Source: VFZN01 sp050249615 (GTDB lineage Bacteria > Acidobacteriota > Vicinamibacteria > Vicinamibacterales > UBA2999). From it: DNA of 64,000 bases. The notes under the pieces are model-generated. The model was not told where the DNA came from, did no database searches, and saw only the letters and a program-made list of their open reading frames with translations. The stretch is taken from contig JBFWQE010000012.1 in NCBI GenBank assembly GCA_050249615.1, forward strand, positions 3,075-67,074, written 5' to 3'. The translations under genes and the position numbers were made by a program. Of this stretch, positions 27,173 through 36,207 are shown piece by piece (within the stretch, counting starts at the first letter, position 1; each line of letters starts with the position of its first letter).

Positions 27173-27997
27173 GTGACGCATGTCGCCCGTTGCCTCGCGC
27201 TGGCGCTGGCTGCCACGGCCCTGACCGCGCCCGCCGCCTCGGCCCAGGTGGCCGACGAGGATCCCGACCTCGAGGTCAATCTCTCGCAGCCCGATTTCAC
27301 CCTTGCGGCGCTGCCCACGAACCTCCGGCTGCCGAAGGCCAGGTTCGCCTTTCGCGTGACGCACCGCTTCGCCCGGCCGCTCGGCGATGGCGACTTCGGC
27401 GACCTGCTCGAGGATTTCTTCGGCTTCGACTCGGGCGCGCAGATCGGCCTGGAGCTCCGCTACGGTCTCTGGCGCGGCGCACAGGCAGGCCTCAACCGCA
27501 CCTCCAACCGCACCATCCAGTTCTTCGGGCAATACGACCTCGGGAACCACGTGTCCCTGCCGGTGGGCCTGGGCGTCTGGGCCAGTGCGGACGGCACGAA
27601 CAACTTCCGGGACCGCTACTCGCCCGCGCTCGGCGTCGTGCTCTCCCGAGAGCTGGGCGACCGTGGCGCCGTCTACGCGGAACCGATGTGGGTGAACAAC
27701 AGCAACCCCGAACCCTCGGAGCTCGTGGACGACAACAGCACGTTCATGCTGGGCCTCGGGGCTCGCGTGCGCGTGCGGCCGACCGTCTATGTCACGGCGG
27801 AGATCTCACCCCGCCTCGCCGGCTATGCGCCCGGGGACGCGCTCGTGAGCGTCGGTGTCGAGAAGCGCGCGGGCGGCCACGCCTTCTCGCTGAACTTCTC
27901 GAACGGCTTCGGCACCACGATGGCCCAGATTGCGCGGGGCGGCACCAGCTTCGATGACTGGCACATCGGCTTCAACATCTCGCGGAAGTTCTACTGA
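27173..27997 (+). CDS. DUF5777-like outer-membrane beta-barrel protein
   Basis: A 274-aa exported protein with signal peptide (cleavage near PAASAQ, residue 24), then alternating strands with many Phe/Tyr and Arg, ending FNISRKFY. The composition and length match the DUF5777 beta-barrel family, whose function is not known. The GTG start has an AGGAG site 8 bases upstream. It is preceded by a sigma-54 promoter and a palindrome and follows the NtrC-type regulator gene, so expression is probably switched on by the two-component system. A short hairpin follows. Confidence 0.8.
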   Translation: MTHVARCLALALAATALTAPAASAQVADEDPDLEVNLSQPDFTLAALPTNLRLPKARFAFRVTHRFARPLGDGDFGDLLEDFFGFDSGAQIGLELRYGLWRGAQAGLNRTSNRTIQFFGQYDLGNHVSLPVGLGVWASADGTNNFRDRYSPALGVVLSRELGDRGAVYAEPMWVNNSNPEPSELVDDNSTFMLGLGARVRVRPTVYVTAEISPRLAGYAPGDALVSVGVEKRAGGHAFSLNFSNGFGTTMAQIARGGTSFDDWHIGFNISRKFY

Positions 27998-28004
27998 GCA
28001 GGAC

Positions 28005-28022
28005 CGACACGGTCTCGTGTCG
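28005..28022 (+). terminator. Short hairpin after the DUF5777 gene
   Basis: CGACACG / CGTGTCG stem (7 bp) with a 4-base loop, 8 bases after the stop codon; no T-tract. About 165 further bases to the next gene show nothing recognisable. Confidence 0.4.
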
Positions 28023-28187
28023 CAGGACATCAGGCCAATGCTGAGGAGCGCCGAAGACAGGGGACAGGCGGCCCGACGCACACCGACCGCCCGGAGGCCA
28101 CTTCAACACCGTCCGCACGTGCGGCTTCCACGATCACGACGCGCCTGGCGATACGGGCCTTCAGGGCCGCATCACCATCGTCGCGGC

Positions 28188-29033
28188 TCAGTAGTCGTAG
28201 ACGCCCTTGCCGACCTTCCGGCCCAGGCGCCCGCCCTTGACGTGCTGCTCCAGGAGCGGGCACGGGCGGAACTTCTCCCCGAGTGTCCGGTGCAGGTACT
28301 GCAGGATGCTCAGGCGCGTGTCGAGGCCGACGAGGTCCACCAGCTCGAACGGGCCCATCGGGTGGTTCAGGCCCAGCTTCAGCGCCTTGTCGATGTCCCG
28401 CGCCGAGGCCACGCCCTCCTGCAGCATGTAGAACGCCTCGTTGCCGATCATGGCGTTGATGCGGCTCGTGATGAAGCCGGGGGACTCCTTGATGAGCACG
28501 GTCTCCTTGCCCATCCGCTCGGCCACGCCGACCATCGTGGCGATGGTGGCGTCGGTGGTCTCGAGCGCGCGGACGACTTCGACGAGCTTCATCTTGTGAA
28601 CGGGGTTGAAGAAGTGCATCCCGCCCATGCGGCCGGGGTTCCTGAGCGCGGCGGCCAGCTCGGTGATGCTGAGCGCCGAGGTGTTCGAGGCGATGACGGC
28701 GTCCGCCGGGACGTACGCCTCGACCTCCGACAGGAGCGCGATCTTGAGGTCGGCCTTCTCAGGGGCCGCCTCGATGACGACATCGGCGTTCCTCACCGCG
28801 TCGGCCACGCTCGTGGTGGCCTTCAGGCGATCGAAGGTGGCGTTGCAGTCGTCCTGGGAGATCTTCCCCAGGTCGACGCCCTTCTTCAGGATCGCCATCA
28901 CCTGCCCGACCGCGAGGTCGACCTGCGCCTGCGAGACGTCGTAGAGGCGCGTCTGGTAGCCCGCCGTCATCGCCGCATGGGCAATCCCATGCCCCATCGT
29001 CCCCGCCCCGAGTACCGCAATCGTCTTGATCAT
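28188..29033 (-). CDS. 3-hydroxyacyl-CoA dehydrogenase (3-hydroxybutyryl/3-hydroxyadipyl-CoA type)
   Basis: A 281-aa NAD-dependent dehydrogenase oxidising an L-3-hydroxyacyl-CoA. Rossmann motif GAGTMGHGIA at residues 9-18; SNTSALSITELA, the HFFNPVHKMKLVEV stretch with the catalytic His, and the C-terminal 3HCDH domain (LNHPMGPFELVDLVGLD) are present. ATG 29033 gives the canonical length; the longer upstream frame is antisense-like to the hydratase. It lies 17 bases downstream of an enoyl-CoA hydratase in the box cluster. It is therefore a candidate to oxidise 3-hydroxyadipyl-CoA late in aerobic benzoyl-CoA breakdown. Confidence 0.92.
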   Translation of the reverse strand: MIKTIAVLGAGTMGHGIAHAAMTAGYQTRLYDVSQAQVDLAVGQVMAILKKGVDLGKISQDDCNATFDRLKATTSVADAVRNADVVIEAAPEKADLKIALLSEVEAYVPADAVIASNTSALSITELAAALRNPGRMGGMHFFNPVHKMKLVEVVRALETTDATIATMVGVAERMGKETVLIKESPGFITSRINAMIGNEAFYMLQEGVASARDIDKALKLGLNHPMGPFELVDLVGLDTRLSILQYLHRTLGEKFRPCPLLEQHVKGGRLGRKVGKGVYDY

Positions 29034-29050
29034 CTGTCCCCTGCCGTGGC

Positions 29051-29854
29051 CTATTTCCCGCTGAATTCCGGCTTGCGCTTCTCGAGGTTCGCTCGGATGC
29101 CCTCCTGGGCATCGGCCGACTCGAACAGCCGCTGCTGCAGCTCGCGCTCGAGGGCGAGCGCGTCGTGGAAGCTCACCTCGAGGCCGGTCTGCACCGCGCG
29201 CTTGATGTGGCCGACGGCCTTGCTGGCTCGGTTCGGAGGCGTGAACTGCTTCGCGTAGTCGATCACCGCGTCCGCGAACGACCGGCCGCCCAGTTCGGCG
29301 TCGCCCCAGACCTGGTTCACCAGTCCCATGGCCGCCGCCTCCTCGAACGAGAACAACGCGCCGGTGGCCATCAGCTCGATGGCCCTGGCCTTCCCCACCA
29401 GCCGCGCCAGCCGCTGGGTCCCGCCCGTTCCGGGCAGCACGCCCAACCCGACCTCCGGCAAGCCGATCTTCCCGCCGCCCTTCCGCGCGATCCGGATGTC
29501 GGCCGCCATCGCGACCTCGAGCCCGCCGCCGACCGTGTGCCCGTTCAGCGCGGCAATCACCAGCTTGGGTGTCTGCTCGAGGCGGCTCATTGTCTCGTTG
29601 GCGTGCAGGCAGAAGTAGTACTTGAAGGCCGGGTCGGCGTCCTTCAGCATCCCGATGTTCGCGCCGGCGCAGAAGAACTTCTCGCCCATGCCCATCAGCA
29701 CGATCACGTGCGCAGCGGCGTCCATCCTCGCAGCGAGGACCGCGTCGTCGATCTCGCGCATCATCTCGTAGGAGTAGGTGTTGGCGGGCGGGTCGTTGAG
29801 CGTGATGACGGCCACGCCGTCCTCGGCGGTGTAGGAGATGCGGGTGTAGGTCAT
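29051..29854 (-). CDS. Enoyl-CoA hydratase/isomerase, BoxC-like
   Basis: A 267-aa crotonase-fold protein. The oxyanion-hole segment FFCAGANIGML (about 60-70) and GHTVGGGLEVAMAADIRI are present, as is LPEVGLGVLPGTGG. Its sequence around GANI-ML...FK-x2-FC-x3-NET closely resembles the N-terminal half of BoxC encoded upstream in the same direction, more than a generic hydratase would. It should hydrate a dehydroadipyl-type CoA ester, or act as a second ring-product hydratase. The upstream spacer to boxB is filled by an inverted GGGAGTC array. Confidence 0.88.
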   Translation of the reverse strand: MTYTRISYTAEDGVAVITLNDPPANTYSYEMMREIDDAVLAARMDAAAHVIVLMGMGEKFFCAGANIGMLKDADPAFKYYFCLHANETMSRLEQTPKLVIAALNGHTVGGGLEVAMAADIRIARKGGGKIGLPEVGLGVLPGTGGTQRLARLVGKARAIELMATGALFSFEEAAAMGLVNQVWGDAELGGRSFADAVIDYAKQFTPPNRASKAVGHIKRAVQTGLEVSFHDALALERELQQRLFESADAQEGIRANLEKRKPEFSGK

Positions 29855-30037
29855 GTCGGGAGTCGGGAGTCGGGAGTCGGGAGTGGAGTCGGGAGTCGGG
29901 ACGTGACACTCGTGCGAGTCGGACCACGCCTTCGAACTTCGCGCCGAACCGCGGAGTCAAGCTGCCGCCAGCCGAATCGGCGCGTCACGACGTCAATCGT
30001 CAATCCGACTCCCGTCTCCCGACTCCCGACTCCCGGA
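29855..30037. repeat. Inverted GGGAGTC / GACTCCC array between box genes
   Basis: About six head-to-tail GGGAGTC units (29855-29897) face about four CGACTCC(C) units (30004-30037) around a 105-base centre that also has weak dyad symmetry (ACGTGAC / GTCACGACGT). The array fills the whole gap between the boxB stop and the hydratase start codon, so the operon message would carry a hairpin there. Confidence 0.8.
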
Positions 30038-30045
30038 TCAGTCGT

Positions 30046-31473
<1,428 letters not shown>

Positions 31474-31479
31474 GCAATC

Positions 31480-31524
31480 CGCCTTTTCTGCCTGTTGCCT
31501 TCCGCCTTCTTGCCTTCTGCCTTC
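31480..31524. repeat. AGAAGGC-type array between boxC and boxB
   Basis: On the transcribed (minus) strand, six or more degenerate AGAAGGC / GGAAGGC units fill the 51-base gap between boxC stop and boxB start. Being purine-rich, they could offer ribosome-binding sequence for boxB. No inverse arm is seen. Confidence 0.65.
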
Positions 31525-33210
31525 CTACGTCCTCTTCCAATCGAACGAGGGGCGCCCTTCGCGCCCGTAGGTCATCAGGGCGCCACGTTCCCCCACCGCG
31601 TTCGGCCGCTGGAAGATCCAGTTCTGCCACGCCGTGAGCCGGCCGAAGATCTTCGTTTCCATCGTCTCCGGGCCCGCAAACCGGAGGTTGGCCTCCATGC
31701 CGGTGAGCGCGTCGGGCGAGAACGCGGTCCTCGCCTCGATGGCCATCCGCACTTCGTCGTCCCAGTCGATGTCGTCCGGCGCGTCGAAGACCAGGCCGGC
31801 CTCGAGCGCCTCCTGCGGGTCGAAGGGGCCTTCGTGCTCGAGCGCGGCCCGCACGGAGGCGGGCTCGCCGAGAAAACGCGTCTCCAGACGCGACAGGCCG
31901 TTGCTCATCGGGTAGGCGCCGCCATTCATCGGCGACAGCCGGACCGTGTTCTCCTCGTCCGGGTGATCGATCATGAACGCGCGATCCGCGGCCAGGGCCA
32001 GCTCGAAAAGCGTGCCCGCGAAGGCGTTGCCCGGCTCGATGAGGGCGAAGAAGCTGCGCGAAGTGAGGTCCACGCGCTTCAGCGTGCGGCGGATGAGGCC
32101 GATGATCTCGCGCACCAGCCAGTGGCCCTTGTGCGCGGCCAGGGCCTCGTCCACGGCCAGCACGGCTTTCGGATCGCCCACCGCCCGCACGATCACCGTG
32201 CCAATTTCCGGCTCGTTCAGCCGCAGGCGCAGGAGGCAGTCATCCAGCTCGCGGAACGCGCGGATGGCCCAGGCCTGGTCGCCCGCCGCCAGGAACTCCT
32301 CCGGCGTCGCCGGGCACTCCGTCCTGCGGAGTGCCGAGGTTTCAGCCTCGGTGGGTGCGCTCACCGTCAGTTCGCAGGTGCGCTTCGCGCGGTCGATGGC
32401 ACCTGTCACGTACCTGTACCGGATGGTGTCGCCGTCGATGGCGGGGTTCAGCGGCCCCAGCGCGATGCCCGGCCCGCTGGCGGGCCGGTCGGACAGGGCG
32501 GCGAGCTCACGTGCGCGCGCCTCGACCGCCTCCCTGAACTGGCTGGTCGGCACGACCTTGTCGACGAAGCGCCACTCCACCGCGCGCTTGCCGCGCACGC
32601 CCTCGGCCAGCGTGCTGAAGTGGTCCGCGACGTCACGCCGGACCTTGCGCTTGTCCACGACGCGCGTCAGGCCGCCGGTGCCCGGGAGCACGCCGAGCAG
32701 CGGCGTCTCGGGCAGCGACACCGCCGCGCTCCCGTCGTCCACGAGATAGATCTCGTCGCAGGCGAGCGCGAGCTCGTAGCCGCCACCCGCGCAGATGCCG
32801 TTCAGCGCCGCCAGGAACTTGAAGCCGCTGTGCGCGCTCATGTCCTCCATGCCGAGCCGCGTCTCGTTGGTGAACTTGCAGAAGTTCACCTTGAAGCCGT
32901 GGCTCGACGTGCCGAGCATGAAGATGTTCGCGCCCGCGCAGAAGATACGCGGCTTGAGGCTGGTCAGGACGACCGAGTGCACCTCGGGATGCTCGAAGCG
33001 CAGCCGCTGCAGCGCATCCGCGAGCTCGATGTCCACGCCGAGATCGTAGGAATTGAGCTTCAGCTTGTAGTCGTTGGGCCGGAGGCCGGCGTCCTCGCGC
33101 ACGTCCATCGCCAGCGTGGCCACCGGGCCATCGAAGGAGAGCTTCCAGTGCTTGTACCGCTCAGGCGAGGTCTCGAACGTGATCGATGGGGACGAAGCTG
33201 CGATTTCCAC
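31525..33210 (-). CDS. boxC: 2,3-epoxybenzoyl-CoA dihydrolase
   Basis: A 561-aa crotonase-superfamily enzyme that opens the ring of 2,3-epoxybenzoyl-CoA by hydrolysis to 3,4-dehydroadipyl-CoA semialdehyde plus formate. The N-terminal crotonase half shows RIFCAGANIFMLG and LNGICAGGGYELALACDEI with LPETPLLGVLPGTGG. The C-terminal half carries IDWDDEVRMAIEAR and the family end AWQNWIFQRPNAVGERGAL. First gene of the leftward box operon, opposite a TetR regulator with a shared operator. Two adjacent palindromes interrupt the linker between halves (about residues 287-299) without breaking the frame. Confidence 0.95.
   Translation of the reverse strand: MEIAASSPSITFETSPERYKHWKLSFDGPVATLAMDVREDAGLRPNDYKLKLNSYDLGVDIELADALQRLRFEHPEVHSVVLTSLKPRIFCAGANIFMLGTSSHGFKVNFCKFTNETRLGMEDMSAHSGFKFLAALNGICAGGGYELALACDEIYLVDDGSAAVSLPETPLLGVLPGTGGLTRVVDKRKVRRDVADHFSTLAEGVRGKRAVEWRFVDKVVPTSQFREAVEARARELAALSDRPASGPGIALGPLNPAIDGDTIRYRYVTGAIDRAKRTCELTVSAPTEAETSALRRTECPATPEEFLAAGDQAWAIRAFRELDDCLLRLRLNEPEIGTVIVRAVGDPKAVLAVDEALAAHKGHWLVREIIGLIRRTLKRVDLTSRSFFALIEPGNAFAGTLFELALAADRAFMIDHPDEENTVRLSPMNGGAYPMSNGLSRLETRFLGEPASVRAALEHEGPFDPQEALEAGLVFDAPDDIDWDDEVRMAIEARTAFSPDALTGMEANLRFAGPETMETKIFGRLTAWQNWIFQRPNAVGERGALMTYGREGRPSFDWKRT
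32313..32351. repeat. Double palindrome inside boxC
   Basis: A perfect 9-bp stem GGCACTCCG/CGGAGTGCC (32313-32335) is followed, sharing two bases, by CCGAGG-6-CCTCGG (32334-32351), whose minus-strand loop reads CTGAAA. It falls in the interdomain linker. A hairpin with the same loop pattern (GGCTGAAGCC) occurs in the VWA gene at 48475-48494. Confidence 0.75.
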
Positions 33211-33227
33211 TCAGCGAGTCTACTACG

Positions 33228-33247
33228 GTTTAAACGCTCGTTCAAAC
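33228..33247. promoter_or_regulatory. TetR-type operator in the boxC/tetR divergent promoter
   Basis: GTTTAAACGCTCGTTCAAAC is a 20-bp inverted repeat with 8 of 10 base pairs symmetric. It lies in the 56-base gap between divergent boxC and the TetR gene, the expected site for control of both. Fatty-acid/aromatic-CoA TetR regulators commonly bind such GTTYAAAC-type dyads. Confidence 0.65.
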
Positions 33248-33266
33248 AATGTGCTAACCTCTACCG

Positions 33267-33848
33267 ATGGCTCGTGGCGCGGCGACGACCGACCGGCGGG
33301 TGGAGATTCTGAAGAGCGCGGCCGCGGCGTTCAGGCGGCGCGGGTACCACGGCGCGAGCGTGGACGAGATTGCCTCGACGCTCGAGATGACGAAGGGCAA
33401 TCTCTATTACTACTTCCGCAACAAGGAAGACATCCTCTACGCCTGCCACGAGTACTCGCTCGACATCCTGCTCAACCTGATGAAGGAGGTCCAGCAGGCG
33501 CCGGTTCCCGCCGACCAGAAGCTGCGCCGGTTGATCCTCGCCTTCGTGCACCTCATCCTCGACGAGTTGCAGGCCACGGCGCTGACGCTGGATCCGGAGG
33601 CCCTGTCCCCTCCCCTTTTCGCGAAGGTCATCGCCAAGCGCGACGAGTTCGACCGCGGCATGCGCGCGATCATCCGCCAGGGCATGGACGAAGGCCTGTT
33701 CGGGAAGGGCGACCCGAAGATGATTGAATTCGCCATCATGGGCGCCGTGAACTGGATCAGCAAGTGGTTCGATCCCGCCGGCCCGATGACATCGGATCAG
33801 ATTGGCGAGGCCTTCGCGGACTATCTCGTGGGGCGGATCAGGAGTTGA
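33267..33848 (+). CDS. TetR-family repressor of the box genes (predicted)
   Basis: A 193-aa TetR/AcrR regulator. The N-terminal helix-turn-helix is at about residues 10-56 (ILKSAAAAFRRRGYHGASVDEIA, then MTKGNLYYYFRNKEDILYACHEYS). The C-terminal ligand domain resembles those of acyl-CoA-responsive regulators (FVHLILDELQATALTLD). It is divergent from boxC across a 20-bp dyad. A CoA-ester intermediate such as benzoyl-CoA is the likely inducer by context. In other bacteria box clusters usually carry BoxR, an XRE/shikimate-kinase-type regulator, so a TetR regulator here is a noteworthy difference. Confidence 0.9.
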   Translation: MARGAATTDRRVEILKSAAAAFRRRGYHGASVDEIASTLEMTKGNLYYYFRNKEDILYACHEYSLDILLNLMKEVQQAPVPADQKLRRLILAFVHLILDELQATALTLDPEALSPPLFAKVIAKRDEFDRGMRAIIRQGMDEGLFGKGDPKMIEFAIMGAVNWISKWFDPAGPMTSDQIGEAFADYLVGRIRS

Positions 33849-33977
33849 GGTTCTCGGGTTCTCGGGTTCTCGGGTTCTCAGGTTCTCGGGTTCTCAGGTT
33901 CTCAGGTTCTCGAGTTCTGGCGCCTCCCGCCTCCCGCCGCGATCGACTCCCGACTCCCGGTTCCCGACTCCCGACAC
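33847..33977. repeat. Two adjoining arrays: GGTTCTC and CGACTCCC
   Basis: About nine units of GGTTCTC(G/A) (33849-33916) are followed by CTCCCGC and then four CGACTCCC units (33943-33977). They fill the convergent gap between the TetR gene and the beta-lactamase-fold gene. The first unit recurs at 45324-45377, the second at 29855-30037 and 47757-47772. Confidence 0.8.
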
Positions 33978-33979
33978 TG

Positions 33980-34675
33980 TCATTCAGCCGTTTCCCCCGG
34001 CTTCAACTCCAGCACCTCGATGCCGCGGCCCGCGAGGTGCTGCTTCAGCATCCCAGGCGTGCCGGTGAGCAGCGGGAACGTGCCCCAGTGCATCGGCACC
34101 ACCTGCTTCACGCCCAGCCACGTTGCGGCGATGGCGGCCGTATCGGGGCCCATCGTGAAGCGATCGCCCATGGGCAGGAACGCGATGTCCGGCTTGTAGA
34201 GCTCGCCGATCAGCTTCATGTCGCCGAAGAGCGCCGTATCGCCGGCGTAGTACAGCGTCTGCCCGTTCTCGAGCTTCACGACAAACCCGCCCGGCTCGCC
34301 CAAGTAGACGATGCCGCCGTCGTCGAAGCTGCTGCTGTGAACGGCCTCGGTCATGGTGATGCGCAGCCCCTTCGCGGTGATCGTGCCGCCCTTGTTCATC
34401 GGCTCGAGCGCCTGCACGCCCTTCGTGCCCAGCCACGTGACGATCTCCCAGTTCCCGACGACGGTGGCGCCGGTCGCCCGGGCCATGGCCGCCGCGTCGG
34501 TGATGTGATCGCTGTGGCCGTGCGAGACGAGAATCAGGTCCGCCTTCGTCGGCCGGGCCGACTCAGGGAACGACGGGTTGCCCGTGTACCACGGGTCGAA
34601 CAGGATCTCGACGCCGCCGGGCGTTCGCACGCGGAACGCCGAGTGGCCGAGCCAGGTGATGGCGAGAGTCTGCAT
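33980..34675 (-). CDS. Metallo-beta-lactamase-fold hydrolase (UPF0173 type)
   Basis: A 231-aa metal-dependent hydrolase. WLGHSAFRV (residues 8-16) opens the UPF0173 family pattern; the metal motif is HGHSDH (52-57), with further ligands in AGDTALFGD and VPMHWGTF. No signal peptide, so cytoplasmic. Real substrates of this family are not known. ATG 34675 gives the family N-terminus; the frame continuing upstream translates a tandem repeat. Divergent from lipA, with 2.6 copies of a 37-bp repeat between. Confidence 0.9.
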   Translation of the reverse strand: MQTLAITWLGHSAFRVRTPGGVEILFDPWYTGNPSFPESARPTKADLILVSHGHSDHITDAAAMARATGATVVGNWEIVTWLGTKGVQALEPMNKGGTITAKGLRITMTEAVHSSSFDDGGIVYLGEPGGFVVKLENGQTLYYAGDTALFGDMKLIGELYKPDIAFLPMGDRFTMGPDTAAIAATWLGVKQVVPMHWGTFPLLTGTPGMLKQHLAGRGIEVLELKPGETAE

Positions 34676-34682
34676 GGAAGCT

Positions 34683-34782
34683 CCAGGGCCGCAGATGAGG
34701 CCGATGGTCGTGACTCGTTCCAGGGCCGCAGATGAGGCCGATGGTCGTGTCTCGTTGCCGGGCCGCAGACAGGCCGACGACG
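34683..34782. repeat. 37-bp tandem repeat upstream of lipA
   Basis: Two copies of a 37-bp unit (34683-34719 and 34720-34756) differ at one base; a third, diverged partial copy follows (34757-34782). Each contains GGGCCGCAGATGAGGCCGAT. They lie in the divergent promoter region between the hydrolase gene and lipA. Confidence 0.85.
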
Positions 34783-34807
34783 AAGACGGACCCGATTCCG
34801 GGGACAG

Positions 34808-34813
34808 TATACT
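34808..34813 (+). promoter_or_regulatory. Candidate -10 of a leaderless lipA promoter
   Basis: TATACT ends 7 bases before the lipA ATG, so transcription would begin at or just before the start codon. There is no usable ribosome site at normal spacing (GGGAAGG touches the ATG). Confidence 0.4.
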
Positions 34814-34820
34814 GGGAAGG

Positions 34821-35723
34821 ATGGTGGAAGCCCCACTGCCGTTCATCAGGCCCCGCGCGCCGAAACCGGACTGGCTGAAGGTCCGGGCTCCGGGTTCTGA
34901 GAACTACCTCCGGCTGCGCGGCATCATGCGCGACCTCAAGCTCAATACGGTCTGCGAGGACGCCCACTGCCCCAACATCGGCGAGTGCTGGCACCACGGC
35001 ACCGCCACGTTCATGATTCTCGGCGACATCTGCACCCGCGCGTGCGCGTACTGCGCCGTCGCGCACGGGCGCCCCGGGCCGCTGGACCTCGAGGAGCCGG
35101 GACGCGTGGCCGACGCCGTCGAGAAGATGGCCCTGAAGTACGCGGTCATCACGTCGGTGGATCGCGACGACCTGCCCGACGGCGGCGCCGGCATCTTCGC
35201 GGAGACCATCCGCCAGATCAAGCAGCGGATGCCCGCCACGCGCGTCGAAGTGCTCATCCCGGACTTCAAGGGCGAAGACGAGCCTCTCAAGACCGTGCTC
35301 GATGCCCGGCCGGACGTGCTCAACCACAACACCGAAACCGTCCCGCGCCTCTACCGCATGGCGCGCTCGGGCGGGAAGTACACCCGCACGCTGGAACTCC
35401 TGGAGCGCTCGCGCATCTACGCGCCGGGCATCCCGACGAAGACCGGCCTGATGGTCGGCCTCGGCGAGGAGCAGGAGGAGCTCGTGGAAGTCTTCAAGGA
35501 CCTGCGGAAGGCCGGGGTTTCCATCCTCACGCTGGGCCAGTACCTGCGCCCCTCGCCCGACCATGCCGTGATGACGCGCTACTACCACCCGGACGAGTTC
35601 GCCGAGCTCAAGCGCATCGCCCTGGGGCTCGGCTTCGCGCACGTCGAGGCAGGCCCGCTGGTCCGCAGCTCGTACCACGCGCACGAGCAGGCCGACGCCG
35701 CGGACGCGGCCCTCGCACGGTAG
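34821..35723 (+). CDS. lipA: Lipoyl synthase
   Basis: A 300-aa radical-SAM enzyme that inserts two sulfurs into protein-bound octanoate to make lipoyl groups. The auxiliary [4Fe-4S] cluster has Cys 45, 50 and 56 (CEDAHCPNIGEC); the radical-SAM cluster has Cys 71, 75 and 78 (CTRACAYC). Later family segments ITSVDRDDLPDGG, LNHNTETVPRLY and YLRPSPDH are intact, ending near the R-S-S-Y motif. The pyruvate dehydrogenase operon 2 kb downstream on the other strand encodes a lipoyl-E2 that needs it. No lipB is seen here. Confidence 0.96.
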   Translation: MVEAPLPFIRPRAPKPDWLKVRAPGSENYLRLRGIMRDLKLNTVCEDAHCPNIGECWHHGTATFMILGDICTRACAYCAVAHGRPGPLDLEEPGRVADAVEKMALKYAVITSVDRDDLPDGGAGIFAETIRQIKQRMPATRVEVLIPDFKGEDEPLKTVLDARPDVLNHNTETVPRLYRMARSGGKYTRTLELLERSRIYAPGIPTKTGLMVGLGEEQEELVEVFKDLRKAGVSILTLGQYLRPSPDHAVMTRYYHPDEFAELKRIALGLGFAHVEAGPLVRSSYHAHEQADAADAALAR

Positions 35724-35799
35724 TTCGAATCCGGGCACGCGAGGGCCGCCATCACGGGGGCGCCGGCGGTAGCGCTCGCGCTCCACGCTGGTCCCGCGG

Positions 35800-36207
35800 C
35801 TAGGGCACGAGTTCGAGCTTCAGCAGCGCGGCCACCGCCTCGAAGTGGCGGCGGTCCGTGGTCGCGATGCGGGGCAAGGCCACCGACTCCGCCAGAGCCG
35901 CAACGGCCAGGTCGACAAAGCCCAGGTCGAGGTCGTCGAACTGCCGGTTGAGCGCCGCGACGCGCCGGTAGCCGGCCGCCGGCAGATCGACGACAACGTA
36001 GCTCCCGCCAGTGATGCCCGAGTAGAAGACCTGCCGGCTCTTCGGGCCGAGGCGGACCCCGAGCAGGTGATCGACTTCCGGGATGACCGGCGCCGGCAGG
36101 ACCAGGCCACCTTCCTCCGCCTGCATCACGCGGCGTGCCCGTTCGTGCCACGCGTCGCTGCGGTCGTAGTAGGCGTAGACGATCCCGGTATCCAGCAGGA
36201 CGCTCAT
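35800..36207 (-). CDS. PIN-domain ribonuclease toxin (VapC-like)
   Basis: A 135-aa PIN protein with the acidic residues expected for Mg-dependent RNase activity: D6 (VLLDTG), E44 (VIPEVDHLL), D91-D93 region (DLDLGFVDLAVAALAE) and D117 (IATTDRRHF). It overlaps the preceding small RHH gene by 4 bases (ATGA), the usual toxin-antitoxin arrangement. Alone among VapC-like proteins nothing is unusual in length. Its target RNA is unknown. Confidence 0.88.
   Translation of the reverse strand: MSVLLDTGIVYAYYDRSDAWHERARRVMQAEEGGLVLPAPVIPEVDHLLGVRLGPKSRQVFYSGITGGSYVVVDLPAAGYRRVAALNRQFDDLDLGFVDLAVAALAESVALPRIATTDRRHFEAVAALLKLELVP

Noticed and set aside
29855..30037. CRISPR array
   Set aside because: Units are 7 bases without spacers, the arms are inverted, and no cas genes occur; the same holds for the other arrays.
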